64,000 nt of DNA from ENR-C20 sp942493145 (GTDB taxonomy: Bacteria > Bacillota > Clostridia > Acetivibrionales > DTU013). Below are positions 45,645-54,542 of the stretch, one piece after another; the stretch's first letter is position 1; every line of letters begins with the position of its first letter. The stretch is taken from NCBI GenBank assembly GCA_942493145.1, contig OW818679.1:3224001-3288000 (forward strand), written 5' to 3'. Under the pieces are notes generated by a model. The model saw only the letters and a list, made by a program, of their open reading frames with translations. It made no database searches and was not told the DNA's origin. The translations under genes were made by a program, and so were the position numbers.

Positions 45645-48164
45645 TCAGTTTCCAGTAACTTTTCCCAGCTCCTTCAGGCTTGCCATGTCATGTGCTGAAA
45701 GAATACTGTTTGAGACCCCGTAAAGTACGTCTCCGATATAAAGCATCCTCCGTATCTGCTTGTTGTAGTCGGCATTATAATAGCCCGATTTCAGATAGTC
45801 AGAAGTTGCCAGGTGTGATATCTTTCCTTTTAGTACAAAGCCGTCTTCCAGGTTCAGATTGTAAACATATGCACCGCTGAAAGCCAGTTGTCCGTAATTG
45901 GGATAGCCGGAATAAGGGTCGATTACCGGTCCGTCCACCTTGGCTTCGTTTACCGGGAATGCAAGCAGCTGCTTTTCCTTGTCGAAAAGCAATGCCTTGT
46001 GGTCGTTGAGCAGCTCGGAATCAGTTCCGCGGTCACCAATTTTAATCTCCGATTGCACGACAGGATTTGTTACATCGCTTACATCGAACAGCGCCACCTT
46101 CATTCCCAGGTAGAATGCCGTCGTATCCACCACATTCCCCGAGCTGTCCTTCTGCGAAACCGTAATGGTATCCTTGCCGAAGCCTATGATATGGTTTTCG
46201 TCATAGGGATGGAGATAATCACTATAACCGGGTATCTTCAGTGCACCCAGCACCGACGGTTTGTAAGGATCGGCGAGGTCTATGACAAACAAGGGGTCGA
46301 CGGTCCTGAAGGTAACAACATATGCCCTTTTCCCCATAAACCTTACTGAATATATCCTCTCACCCTTTGCCAGATCCTCAAGTTTACCGGTAATGTTAAG
46401 ATTGCTGTCAAGTATATATACGTTATTGCTGGAAGAGCTTTCACCGCTCCACCAGGATTGGCCAAGTGTGGTAGCTATCCTGAAGGTATCATTGTTTTCG
46501 TCCATGGAGAACTGGTTCAGTATTGTGCCGGGAACCTGCCCTCGCGACTGATACGTAACCGTTGCATCCTTTAACGAGAATTTGTATATCAAAGTCGCTT
46601 CCTGCTGCAATGGAGGAAGGAAGCCGTCTGCCATGATACGCATCGGTCTGATGCCTCCATAGCCTTCGTTTACAGATACATAAAGATTGTCCTGGGAAAC
46701 GTATATCTCTTCACCGGCTCCAAGCCAGGCACCTACATTCATGGGTTTTGCAGAATCATCCAGGGATAATCCGGCGATCATCAGGTATGAGCTGTTGACT
46801 ATGGGCGGCATGTATCCGATTTTGTCATAAGGAATGGTAACAACGCCGGTGCCGGTTATGGAATCTGTATACTGTGGATTCAGAGGTAATACTTCGTCCC
46901 CCCAATAGTAAATACTATTGTTCGAAACAAAATACAGATCGTTTCCAATCAGCCTGGACGATACATAATTCCCCTGAAGGGACACTTCCCTTGACTTCAC
47001 CGGCTTGCTGCGGTCTGTAACATCATATATGAAAGCCTTCACAGAAGATGTGTTATTGTAGATGGGATAAAGGCTGCTGACTTTGGACATTGATCCCGCT
47101 GGATCAGTAACCGCTGTGCCTGTTTCGTAGCCATAACCGTATGACCATGCGGATCCTATTATGACTAGCTGATTACCTTTGATATACAGCTCTTGGGGAG
47201 TAAACTGCCCGTCTGTGTATATTATGCTGCCCGCCAACTTCATTTCGGCTGCTGGATATGCTTTGTATATAAGTATATTATTATTGCTGACCTGGTAGAT
47301 GTAGCTTCCGTCAGTTTTCACGATATCTGCTTCATCGACTCCTTCAACCTGCACATTTGTCTCTGAATAATCCACTCCTGCGCCTTGTGCAGATCCATCC
47401 GCAATTGCCGGGGCTGCCGACGTGGGCGCCTGGCTTGCGGCGGAATCAGTCGCAACTGCAGCTTCCCCACTTTCGGCAGATTTCATGAAATCCAGAGGAT
47501 AATTACCCCTGCTGTCTCCGGTTTCGCCTAGCAGCTCAACCAACTTTTCACGGGTACCTACTGTCGGAAGTATATTGACTGTTCCAATTATCTCATCAAC
47601 CAGCTGCTTTTCATTGACCGTATCAAAGATATCGGAAGTATTACTAAGCACTACCAATCCTCTTTCATAGAAAATTGTTTTCCCGAGCGCTTCCCCTACA
47701 GCCCTCAGAGGGATGAAGGTCCTGTCGCCGGTAGACATGGCCGGAACGTCCAGTGTGATGGTATTGTTACCGACTGTCATCCTGGTGCTGTAAAGCTTTA
47801 TTTTGATTGTTTTATCCCCGGTGTCGATCATTGCTGTTTGTGTTGCCTGATCCCAGGACACCTCTGCCCCGAAGGACTCTGCAATGAACCTTATAGGTAC
47901 CATCATCCTGTTGTTCTGAATGAATGGAGTGATCAATTCGTTTTCAGGGTCAATGACCTTAAGTTCGTTGTCTACAAGGGAATACATGCTTCCAGTATAG
48001 AAGGTCACCGCACCTTTTAATCTGTCATTTATGATTTCATCCGTGCTGCCGGTCGCAGCAGCTGTATCTGCCGCTGTCACATTGCTTATTGAGCCAAATC
48101 CTGTCAAGCTGGTCAATAAGGTTATCACAAGAACCAGGTACAAAATTCTCCATTTTCTCTTCAT
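45645..48164 (-). CDS. Secreted beta-propeller protein with copper-amine-oxidase-N domain
   Basis: The product is 839 residues. A signal peptide precedes residue 32. Residues 60-180 hold a copper-amine-oxidase-N-type stalk domain (VPIRFIAESFGAEVSWDQAT, then FIPLRAVGEAL), a cell-surface module in Firmicutes. After a short Ala/Ser/Pro linker (about 230-260), residues 270-839 form the beta-propeller domain (PF09826), with blades such as IVKTDGSYIYQVSNNNI. The protein has no known catalytic residues and is probably a surface or cell-wall-associated scaffold. It is flanked by the DUF2804 gene upstream and its own terminator. Confidence 0.87.
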   Translation of the reverse strand: MKRKWRILYLVLVITLLTSLTGFGSISNVTAADTAAATGSTDEIINDRLKGAVTFYTGSMYSLVDNELKVIDPENELITPFIQNNRMMVPIRFIAESFGAEVSWDQATQTAMIDTGDKTIKIKLYSTRMTVGNNTITLDVPAMSTGDRTFIPLRAVGEALGKTIFYERGLVVLSNTSDIFDTVNEKQLVDEIIGTVNILPTVGTREKLVELLGETGDSRGNYPLDFMKSAESGEAAVATDSAASQAPTSAAPAIADGSAQGAGVDYSETNVQVEGVDEADIVKTDGSYIYQVSNNNILIYKAYPAAEMKLAGSIIYTDGQFTPQELYIKGNQLVIIGSAWSYGYGYETGTAVTDPAGSMSKVSSLYPIYNNTSSVKAFIYDVTDRSKPVKSREVSLQGNYVSSRLIGNDLYFVSNNSIYYWGDEVLPLNPQYTDSITGTGVVTIPYDKIGYMPPIVNSSYLMIAGLSLDDSAKPMNVGAWLGAGEEIYVSQDNLYVSVNEGYGGIRPMRIMADGFLPPLQQEATLIYKFSLKDATVTYQSRGQVPGTILNQFSMDENNDTFRIATTLGQSWWSGESSSSNNVYILDSNLNITGKLEDLAKGERIYSVRFMGKRAYVVTFRTVDPLFVIDLADPYKPSVLGALKIPGYSDYLHPYDENHIIGFGKDTITVSQKDSSGNVVDTTAFYLGMKVALFDVSDVTNPVVQSEIKIGDRGTDSELLNDHKALLFDKEKQLLAFPVNEAKVDGPVIDPYSGYPNYGQLAFSGAYVYNLNLEDGFVLKGKISHLATSDYLKSGYYNADYNKQIRRMLYIGDVLYGVSNSILSAHDMASLKELGKVTGN

Positions 48165-48228
48165 ATACCCACAACCTTTCTCTCATAGACGGACGCTTAC
48201 CATCTGTCATCTATTTAGACTCCGGGTG

Positions 48229-49263
48229 TCACCATTTGTTCCTTACCACTTCGGCAAATCCGAGGAAATGGTTCAATCTCAATATGGTTCCATCATCCAG
48301 GACGGCATTTCCGTCAAAGTATCCAAATACCTGGTGCTGATCGCTCAGGATCAAACCAAGTGAAATATATGCCTTTCTGTCCAGAATGGGGGTGAAGTCC
48401 ATTTCGAAACGTCCATCTGAAGATGTGTAGATCCACGGCTTCATGAAATCATATTTCCCATTCCCATCTTCAGGTATTATGAAGGTAATGTTATCAAGCT
48501 TGTGGGCTATGCCATCATAGAATACCATATTCTCCGTTGCTGCGGAGGTATCTCCGAATCCATATCCTATATTGAACCCGAACACCTTGCCGTCAACCAT
48601 TCCCTGTCCTGCTCCCCAGTACCATTTGTTGTTATATGTCCAGACACCCCTGCCCCAATCCATTATCCCGAAAGAGTTTTCCGGATGGAAGCTGTATGTC
48701 TCTCCCCTGTATGTCATGCTTCCTTTTGCCCGCATCCCGATTATCTTTTGGTTGTAGTAGAAAGCTTTTTTATTTTTTTCAAAAGGAGTTGCTATGACCA
48801 TGCTGTCCCTTGGTTCGTCGAACAATTCGATTGAAACTGTTAAAGGCATCTCATCATCGAAATTCTTCATGTTAAGGGATAGAAACCGGCTCTTCCCGTT
48901 AATTTTGTAGGACAAGTCGACTTTGGAACTGTGGAATTCTGCATCACCCTGTTTTGACGAAGATGGAAGCTTTGACCTCCCCATTGGAAGTATGGTCATC
49001 GGACTTACAGTCCGCTCCGTCCGATTCCTGAAATCCAGGAAAGAGGCGCTTACCAGGCCCATATAGGAATTGTCATCCAGGGTCAGTGCAACTCCGTAGT
49101 CATCATTGTAAACGATATAGTAGTCCCACTCCTTGATTCTGAATGCTCCTGCCTTTATATCCCTTCTGTCGTATTCTCTGACAAGGGATGTGGCATAGCC
49201 CCTTTGTTGCAGGGACCCTTTTGCATCAAGCAATTTGCCGGGCTGTAATTTTACCTGTTCCAT
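48229..49263 (-). CDS. DUF2804 family protein
   Basis: The product is 344 residues from the ATG at 49263, after AAGGCGGTAAGG; upstream in-frame ATGs at 49296 and 49338 are alternatives. The sequence is that of DUF2804, with GIMDWGRGVWTYNNKWYWGA near 205 and FGYFDG near the C-terminus, and looks like a lipocalin-like beta sheet protein. It has no signal peptide or membrane segment. Function unknown. It is followed by the beta-propeller gene, 64 bases away. Confidence 0.8.
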   Translation of the reverse strand: MEQVKLQPGKLLDAKGSLQQRGYATSLVREYDRRDIKAGAFRIKEWDYYIVYNDDYGVALTLDDNSYMGLVSASFLDFRNRTERTVSPMTILPMGRSKLPSSSKQGDAEFHSSKVDLSYKINGKSRFLSLNMKNFDDEMPLTVSIELFDEPRDSMVIATPFEKNKKAFYYNQKIIGMRAKGSMTYRGETYSFHPENSFGIMDWGRGVWTYNNKWYWGAGQGMVDGKVFGFNIGYGFGDTSAATENMVFYDGIAHKLDNITFIIPEDGNGKYDFMKPWIYTSSDGRFEMDFTPILDRKAYISLGLILSDQHQVFGYFDGNAVLDDGTILRLNHFLGFAEVVRNKW

Positions 49264-49373
49264 AACCTTACCGCCTTCCACAGAAATATCTTCCATACAC
49301 CACCAATTATATAATACTTCACGGCTTAATTCCAGCAAATCGCTCTACTCAATTGTAGGTATAATATCCTTAA

Positions 49374-50480
49374 CTAATACTTCACCTTGTGAGCTTGTGT
49401 AACCTGTTTATACCATTGCCTCTCAGCCAGCCGTACCTTCCCCTCTTTTTTTGCTTCAAGGAATTGAAGCTCCTTTTGAAGCTTCAGCCAGGCTTCCCAT
49501 CTTTTATTGTCGAGCTTTCCATCCTGGATCGCTTCCCTTATGCAACAACCCGGCTCGTTTCCATGGGTGCAGTCATGGAACCTGCAGGATGCTACAAGTT
49601 CCTCTACATCACCGTACATTACCTCCATGCCCGTTTCTGCTTCCCATAATGATAATGACCTCATTCCCGGGGTATCGAGTATCAGCCCTCCCTCCGGAAG
49701 CAGCACCAGCTCCCTGTGGGTTGTGGTATGCCTTCCCTTGCTGTCGTCCTCCCTGATTTCCTGGGTTTTGAACATTTCTACCCCCATCAGGGTATTTACC
49801 AATGTTGACTTGCCTACACCCGAAGATCCAAGTAGCGCTACGGTTTTACCCTTTGTAAGGTATTTTCGCACCTCATCGATCCCTTTCCCGGATACGCAGC
49901 TGATTGCATGAACATCCACGCCAGGTGCGGCCTCATATACCATGGCCAGCTTGTCAGCCGTGTCCTCACAGACATCCTCCTTTGTGAGAACGACAACAGG
50001 TATTGCCCCGCTTTCCCACGTGGCCACCAGATACCTTTCCAGACGCCTTATATTGAAGTCCCTGTTGAGCGACTGAACAATAAAGACATTATCAATATTT
50101 GCCGCTACTATCTGCTCCTTGACTTCATTTCCTGCTGCTGCCCTGGAAAATTTGGTCCTCCGGGGAAGGATCCCCAGGATTCTCACATCAGCCCCACCTT
50201 CACTGCTTTTCACTACTGCCCAATCGCCGACTGCTATCTGCATATCCCTGTTCGGTCTGTTTACCAGAAACTCACCCGTTTTTGCAACCGCACGGAGCAT
50301 CTGCCCGTAATCCGCCGTTACCCGCGCTGGATAAAGGAACAGACAGTTTCCATCGCAACCGGATGATTCCTTGAAACTGCCCTCCGAAAGTATCTGATTC
50401 CACTTCTGTTCATAGTATTCGTCCCAGCCATAGTCGATTAAGCTTATTATGCAATTTATCGTCATTTCATTTAAACCCAT
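49374..50480 (-). CDS. rsgA: RsgA, ribosome small-subunit biogenesis GTPase
   Basis: The product is 368 residues. An OB-fold at the N-terminus precedes the circularly permuted GTPase: VVLTKEDVCED (G4), ALLGSSGVGKSTLVN (G1) and LDTPGMRSL (G3). The zinc site is CRFHDCTHGNEPGCCI near residue 300. RsgA releases RbfA and matures the 30S subunit. The ATG overlaps the 14-base tail of an upstream small gene, so they are translationally coupled. The C-terminal helix is basic. Confidence 0.93.
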   Translation of the reverse strand: MGLNEMTINCIISLIDYGWDEYYEQKWNQILSEGSFKESSGCDGNCLFLYPARVTADYGQMLRAVAKTGEFLVNRPNRDMQIAVGDWAVVKSSEGGADVRILGILPRRTKFSRAAAGNEVKEQIVAANIDNVFIVQSLNRDFNIRRLERYLVATWESGAIPVVVLTKEDVCEDTADKLAMVYEAAPGVDVHAISCVSGKGIDEVRKYLTKGKTVALLGSSGVGKSTLVNTLMGVEMFKTQEIREDDSKGRHTTTHRELVLLPEGGLILDTPGMRSLSLWEAETGMEVMYGDVEELVASCRFHDCTHGNEPGCCIREAIQDGKLDNKRWEAWLKLQKELQFLEAKKEGKVRLAERQWYKQVTQAHKVKY

Positions 50481-50619
50481 TTTTTATTAACCTCTTTTCT
50501 TCCTGTCTTCGTTTCTTCTTGTTCTTCATTTCATTTTCCTGGACTCTTGTACGTGGATTGATCGCCCAACTTCCACGGATACCTTTCATATAATCGAAAA
50601 AGCTTTTTTTCGCTTTCAT
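50467..50619 (-). CDS. Small basic protein overlapping the rsgA start
   Basis: The product is 50 residues, starting at ATG 50619 seven bases after AGGAGG; an ATG at 50625 is too close to that site. It is rich in Lys and Arg (KKKRRQEEKRL near the end) and includes SFFDYMKGIRGSWAINPRTR in its first half. Its stop is 14 bases inside rsgA, giving coupled translation. I recognise no family with certainty, but such small genes adjacent to rsgA occur in clostridia. A possible role is in ribosome or RNA binding. Confidence 0.65.
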   Translation of the reverse strand: MKAKKSFFDYMKGIRGSWAINPRTRVQENEMKNKKKRRQEEKRLIKNGFK

Positions 50620-50659
50620 ATTCATCCCTCCTGACATAATTCCAAATCTTTAATAAATG

Positions 50660-50690
50660 CAAAAAACCCGCAGATACGACCACCTGCAGG
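50660..50690 (-). terminator. Second terminator upstream of the small gene and rsgA
   Basis: CCTGCAG (50690-50684) pairs with CTGCGGG (50673-50667) on the minus strand, followed by TTTTTT. It stands between the leader terminator and the small gene, so rsgA needs either read-through or a start site nearer to it. Confidence 0.75.
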
Positions 50691-50707
50691 CTACAAAGGT
50701 ATAAACA

Positions 50708-50736
50708 ATAAAAAAACACGCTACCAGTGCGTGTTG
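50708..50736 (-). terminator. Terminator of the leader transcript
   Basis: ACACGC (50734-50729) pairs with GCGTGT (50721-50716) on the minus strand and is followed by TTTTTTTATT. It ends a transcript starting near 50944. Between this and the start lies about 200 bases of unassigned RNA. Confidence 0.8.
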
Positions 50737-50862
50737 CTCATTTTTATACACGATTATGGGCTATCTGGTTGCTCGAAAGAAGTCGCCCAGGACACACAAC
50801 AGAATCAAGCAAACCCAAAAATTTGGTATCTGCCAAAAATGTGCACCTGTGCCTGTATTCAG

Positions 50863-50898
50863 TTAATCAAATACCACCTCAACAATTTTCACCAACAT
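50863..50898 (-). CDS. Possible 11-residue leader peptide
   Basis: After GGAG eight bases upstream, ATG begins MLVKIVEVVFD and stops at TAA. Six of eleven residues are Leu, Ile or Val. It is the first reading frame after a consensus promoter and precedes a structured region and the terminator, the arrangement of a transcription attenuator. Translation is not shown, and the downstream genes are not branched-chain biosynthetic, so the role is uncertain. Confidence 0.35.
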   Translation of the reverse strand: MLVKIVEVVFD

Positions 50899-50950
50899 AA
50901 ATACAACTCCTTTCTTTTTTAAATTTAATGCTTTATGTACTATCATTTCC

Positions 50951-50979
50951 ATTATATGAGCGATACCAGCCAATGTCAA
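50951..50979 (-). promoter_or_regulatory. Consensus sigma-A promoter between asnA and rsgA
   Basis: TTGACA (50974-50979) and TATAAT (50951-50956) are separated by 17 bases on the minus strand: a perfect consensus. It drives a transcript of about 230 bases ending at the terminator at 50708-50736, or further if that is read through. The gap 50620-51018 contains nothing else that I recognise. Confidence 0.85.
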
Positions 50980-51018
50980 TATCGCACACATAACCTTTTA
51001 AAGCAGGGCAATATTTGC

Positions 51019-52020
51019 CTACCCGCATTTTTCAAACATGTCTTCCGGCCATACCGAAGCCTGTACTTCACCGATGTGTGCCTTTTGAAGGAAGAACATG
51101 CAAATCCTCGACTGGCCGATTCCTCCGCCTAAGGTATAGGGCAGCCGGCGTGCGATCAGATCTGAATGGTATGGCAGTTTCTTACGGTCTTCACAACCTG
51201 CCAGAATCAGCTGGGTGAGCAGCGAATCCTCATCCACCCTGATTCCCATGGATGAAACCTCAAATGCTCTGTCCAATATAGGATACCAGAATACAATGTC
51301 CCCGTTCAGCTCCCAGTCGTCATAGTCCGGAGCCCTTCCGTCATGCTTTATCCCGGACTTGAGCCGACCTCCGATTTTCATTATGAAGATGGCCTTTTTT
51401 TCTTTTGAAAAAGCATCTTCCCTCTGCTTTGGCGTCAATCCGGGATACATATCCTCAAGCTCCTGTGTGGTAACGAAACAGATGTCATCGGGCAACTGTG
51501 ATTTAAGCTGTGGATAATGGCGGCATATGTATTCTTCGGTCCTTTTGAAGACACCGTATATGCCTTTTACGATTTGCTTCAACGTTTCAATAGTTCTTTC
51601 CTCTTTTGAGATTATCCTCTCCCAGTCCCATTGGTCAACATATATGGAATGCAGATTGTCGAGATCCTCGTCCCTTCGTATTGCATTCATGTCCGTATAA
51701 AGTCCTTCTCCATACCCAAAGCCATATCTTTTCAGCGCCATCCTCTTCCACTTTGCCAGAGAATGTACTATCTCCACCGTATCCCCGCCAATACTCTTGA
51801 CATCGAACGCAACAGGCCTTTCAACACCGTTAAGGTTATCATTCAGGCCTGTTTCGGGTTTAACGAAAAGCGGAGCGGATACCCTTGTCAGATTCAGTTC
51901 CTCTGCCAGTTCTCGTTCAAAGTGGTCTTTCAGAAGCTTTATGGCTATTTCGGTTTCCCTTATATCCAGCCCTGATTTATAAGTCTGGGGTAAAATTAGT
52001 ATATCATCCATTTCACTCAT
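51019..52020 (-). CDS. asnA: Aspartate-ammonia ligase (AsnA)
   Basis: The product is 333 residues, normal for AsnA. The class-II tRNA-synthetase-like fold is shown by RRDEDLDNLHSIYVDQWDWE near 115 and the C-terminal TLGGGIGQSRICMF active-site segment. It makes asparagine from aspartate and ammonia with ATP. The gene lies 31 bases downstream of a methyltransferase gene. Its downstream neighbour is the strong promoter at 50951-50979. Confidence 0.93.
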   Translation of the reverse strand: MSEMDDILILPQTYKSGLDIRETEIAIKLLKDHFERELAEELNLTRVSAPLFVKPETGLNDNLNGVERPVAFDVKSIGGDTVEIVHSLAKWKRMALKRYGFGYGEGLYTDMNAIRRDEDLDNLHSIYVDQWDWERIISKEERTIETLKQIVKGIYGVFKRTEEYICRHYPQLKSQLPDDICFVTTQELEDMYPGLTPKQREDAFSKEKKAIFIMKIGGRLKSGIKHDGRAPDYDDWELNGDIVFWYPILDRAFEVSSMGIRVDEDSLLTQLILAGCEDRKKLPYHSDLIARRLPYTLGGGIGQSRICMFFLQKAHIGEVQASVWPEDMFEKCG

Positions 52021-52051
52021 TTTTGTCCTCCAGTCTTTCTATTTTCATTTT

Positions 52052-52897
52052 CTATTTTTCCAATATGCAAACTACCATTTTAACCAGGAACTCCTTTAAA
52101 ACGGGCAATCGCGCAAAAAATCTGAAAATGTTCCTCAGGGGCTCCTCCTTATGGTAAAAAACCTTAAAACTGCTCTGTTTCAATATCCTGTTGAATCTCC
52201 TTATAGACATCCTATTGATGTATGAGAAGTACTCTTCACCGTTTTGCCCTGTTGCTATCCTGAACTGTATTCTCTGTTCTCCGTCCGGAAGTCCACTGAC
52301 AAGATCCTTGTATACTTTTATCAATGTTTTGTCACTGAAAAAACAGTGGACCCAGGGAATGCCTATGGCATCACTGAGGTGAGCTCCGAAAGGATGGTTG
52401 TAAGGCGGGAAATTCAGATACAGCCTGCCCCCGGGTTTTAAGACCCTGTAGCATTCGTTCAATACATCGAGAGGTTTGTCGACGTGTTCCATGGCATCGT
52501 TCATTATTATTGTATCGATAGTGCCGCTTTCAAAGCTTAATCGGGCAGCATCCTCGCAAATAAATGCAAACCTGTCCGCATATCCCTTTTGTGCTGCTAT
52601 CTTTTCAGCATCTTCTCGGTATTTCTCCAATATATCCAACCCGTATATCTTCTCCGCTCCAAGAGATGCATAATAAACAGTCTTTCCACCAGCCCCGCAG
52701 CCGATATCAAGTACTGTTCTGCCCTTGAACATTTCTTCTGTACTGGTTCTTTTAAGATAAAACTTTATTGTATCCAAACCCTTTTCGAACTGCCATTCCG
52801 AATATGTCTTGATGCCGCTGTTATTCAAATTGAAAGGATGCACCGGTAATGGGAATAGCCTGTTCACTGCCTTGCACAGCCCGACGGAAATACTCAT
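52052..52897 (-). CDS. Class I SAM-dependent methyltransferase
   Basis: The product is 281 residues. VLDIGCGAGGKTVYYASLGA at about residue 60 is motif I, and IMNDAMEHVDKPLDVLNE and LKPGGRLYLNFPPY are the later motifs. The C-terminal 90 residues are an all-alpha region not found in small methyltransferases. The methyl acceptor is unknown. It lies 31 bases upstream of asnA and may share its transcript. Confidence 0.85.
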   Translation of the reverse strand: MSISVGLCKAVNRLFPLPVHPFNLNNSGIKTYSEWQFEKGLDTIKFYLKRTSTEEMFKGRTVLDIGCGAGGKTVYYASLGAEKIYGLDILEKYREDAEKIAAQKGYADRFAFICEDAARLSFESGTIDTIIMNDAMEHVDKPLDVLNECYRVLKPGGRLYLNFPPYNHPFGAHLSDAIGIPWVHCFFSDKTLIKVYKDLVSGLPDGEQRIQFRIATGQNGEEYFSYINRMSIRRFNRILKQSSFKVFYHKEEPLRNIFRFFARLPVLKEFLVKMVVCILEK

Positions 52898-52972
52898 TGA
52901 ATCCTCAATACCTTTCGCTTAAGTATATACATGATTTTACTATTTCTATACTACAGTTTCCTCTCGCCTTTT

Positions 52973-54460
52973 TCAACTGTTCATTGTGTCAAGTTTTCCT
53001 GCAAGACCCGTCAACTTGCCGGTCAACTGCTTTATTTCCTTTGTAATCCCTAAGTTTTTCCTGTTAAGGTCCTCTGTTTGTGTGGCACTTGCCAGGGTCT
53101 CCTCCGAAATTGCAGAAATATTGCGGATGCTGTCTACAATCTTCGCATTGGAGCTGTCGAGGGCATGTACCTTGCTGTTAAGTTCACCTGCCTGCCTGTT
53201 GATCAAGTCAGTCTTTTCACTAACAGTATCAAATATCACACGGGTATTGTCTATGAGTTTGTTCTGATTTTTAAAGCCCTCAATCATACTGTTTGTGGAA
53301 TCAAATACGATTTCAGTGTTTTCAGTGACAGATTGTATGATGGTTTGTATCTCCTTTACAGAATCTGCGGTTGACGATGCCAATCCCCTGATTTCATTTG
53401 CCACAACAGCAAAGCCCCTGCCTGATTCTCCTGCCCTTGCTGCTTCTATTGCCGCATTCAGCGACAGAAGGTTCGTTGATTCCGAAATGCTCTCAATGAT
53501 CTCGATTATCTCGTTTATTTTGGCTACCTTGTCCTTCAATCCGTTAACATTGGTCAGCATCTCCCGGCTGCCTTTATTGTTATCCTCCACCGACTTGTTC
53601 AATTCCCTTATGGAGCCCATGCCCTCCGTAATTACCGAACTTGCATCTCCGGATAATTTGCTGAAGTTGCTTGCATGATTCTGTATAACATTAATTTCTT
53701 CCTGAATAGTTGATGTCATGTTTAATTGATCCTGAATCGTTTCAGTTGTTGAAGCAGTTCCGCCATATACTTCCTTCATTTCTGAAACGCACTTGTCTGA
53801 AGATCTCTCCAGTTCGCCTGCATCACTGTCAATATTAGTGATAATGAGGTTCATTTCCTTGACAGTGGCCATTGTCATATTAAGGATATCATTTGTCTGA
53901 TTTTCATGATTCCTTATCATATCAATTTTTTCTCTGTATATTCTGACATCAACATAGGATGATGCTATCGTTATCAGACAGAAAGCGAAGGTAGCTGCCA
54001 ATTGTATTTTAAGGTTAATCACATATAATGGATCATCGCCCCTGCCGAGAATTGTCAGGTTATATACCACCTGTATGACATTGATAAAAAATGCCGTCAG
54101 ATTCAGCGTAATCATAAGCTTCAGATCACGGGTCAGCATCATTACCAGGATCATGGGCAGAATAAAGGTAAAAACCATAGGCGTAGCTGCAGTAAACATT
54201 GTAAAGCAATACATCACCAGGTATCCTGACAGCAGTATGTACTTACTTATTGCGTTTTCAGGGGATTTTATATGGACGACGATATTGATTACACCAGGTA
54301 TCAGTAATACTAAGAAAATGAACAGGAAGTAGGCCAGAGTCCTTGATCCTTTCATAACTTCGATCAAGTATGAGGCTACAAGCATAAGCGCAACAACAGT
54401 ATAGAGTAAGGCAATAAGCCTGTTTAACATGTGGGCTTCAGACAATTTTCTCTTCTCCAC
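52973..54460 (-). CDS. Methyl-accepting chemotaxis protein without periplasmic sensor
   Basis: The product is 495 residues. Six membrane segments lie in the first 180 residues with only short loops between them, so there is no large extracellular sensor. The signalling hairpin tip is SISESTNLLSLNAAIEAARA, followed by GESGRGFAVVANEIRGLASS. A coiled coil fills the rest. Such membrane-embedded sensors may respond to an intracellular or membrane-linked signal. No chemotaxis gene is adjacent. Confidence 0.9.
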   Translation of the reverse strand: MEKRKLSEAHMLNRLIALLYTVVALMLVASYLIEVMKGSRTLAYFLFIFLVLLIPGVINIVVHIKSPENAISKYILLSGYLVMYCFTMFTAATPMVFTFILPMILVMMLTRDLKLMITLNLTAFFINVIQVVYNLTILGRGDDPLYVINLKIQLAATFAFCLITIASSYVDVRIYREKIDMIRNHENQTNDILNMTMATVKEMNLIITNIDSDAGELERSSDKCVSEMKEVYGGTASTTETIQDQLNMTSTIQEEINVIQNHASNFSKLSGDASSVITEGMGSIRELNKSVEDNNKGSREMLTNVNGLKDKVAKINEIIEIIESISESTNLLSLNAAIEAARAGESGRGFAVVANEIRGLASSTADSVKEIQTIIQSVTENTEIVFDSTNSMIEGFKNQNKLIDNTRVIFDTVSEKTDLINRQAGELNSKVHALDSSNAKIVDSIRNISAISEETLASATQTEDLNRKNLGITKEIKQLTGKLTGLAGKLDTMNS

Positions 54461-54542
54461 GCAATACCTCCCATAATTTTCAATATACTGCTAATATTTT
54501 ATTGCATCCGCAAGCAAATGTCTATCAATCTTACAATTATTG

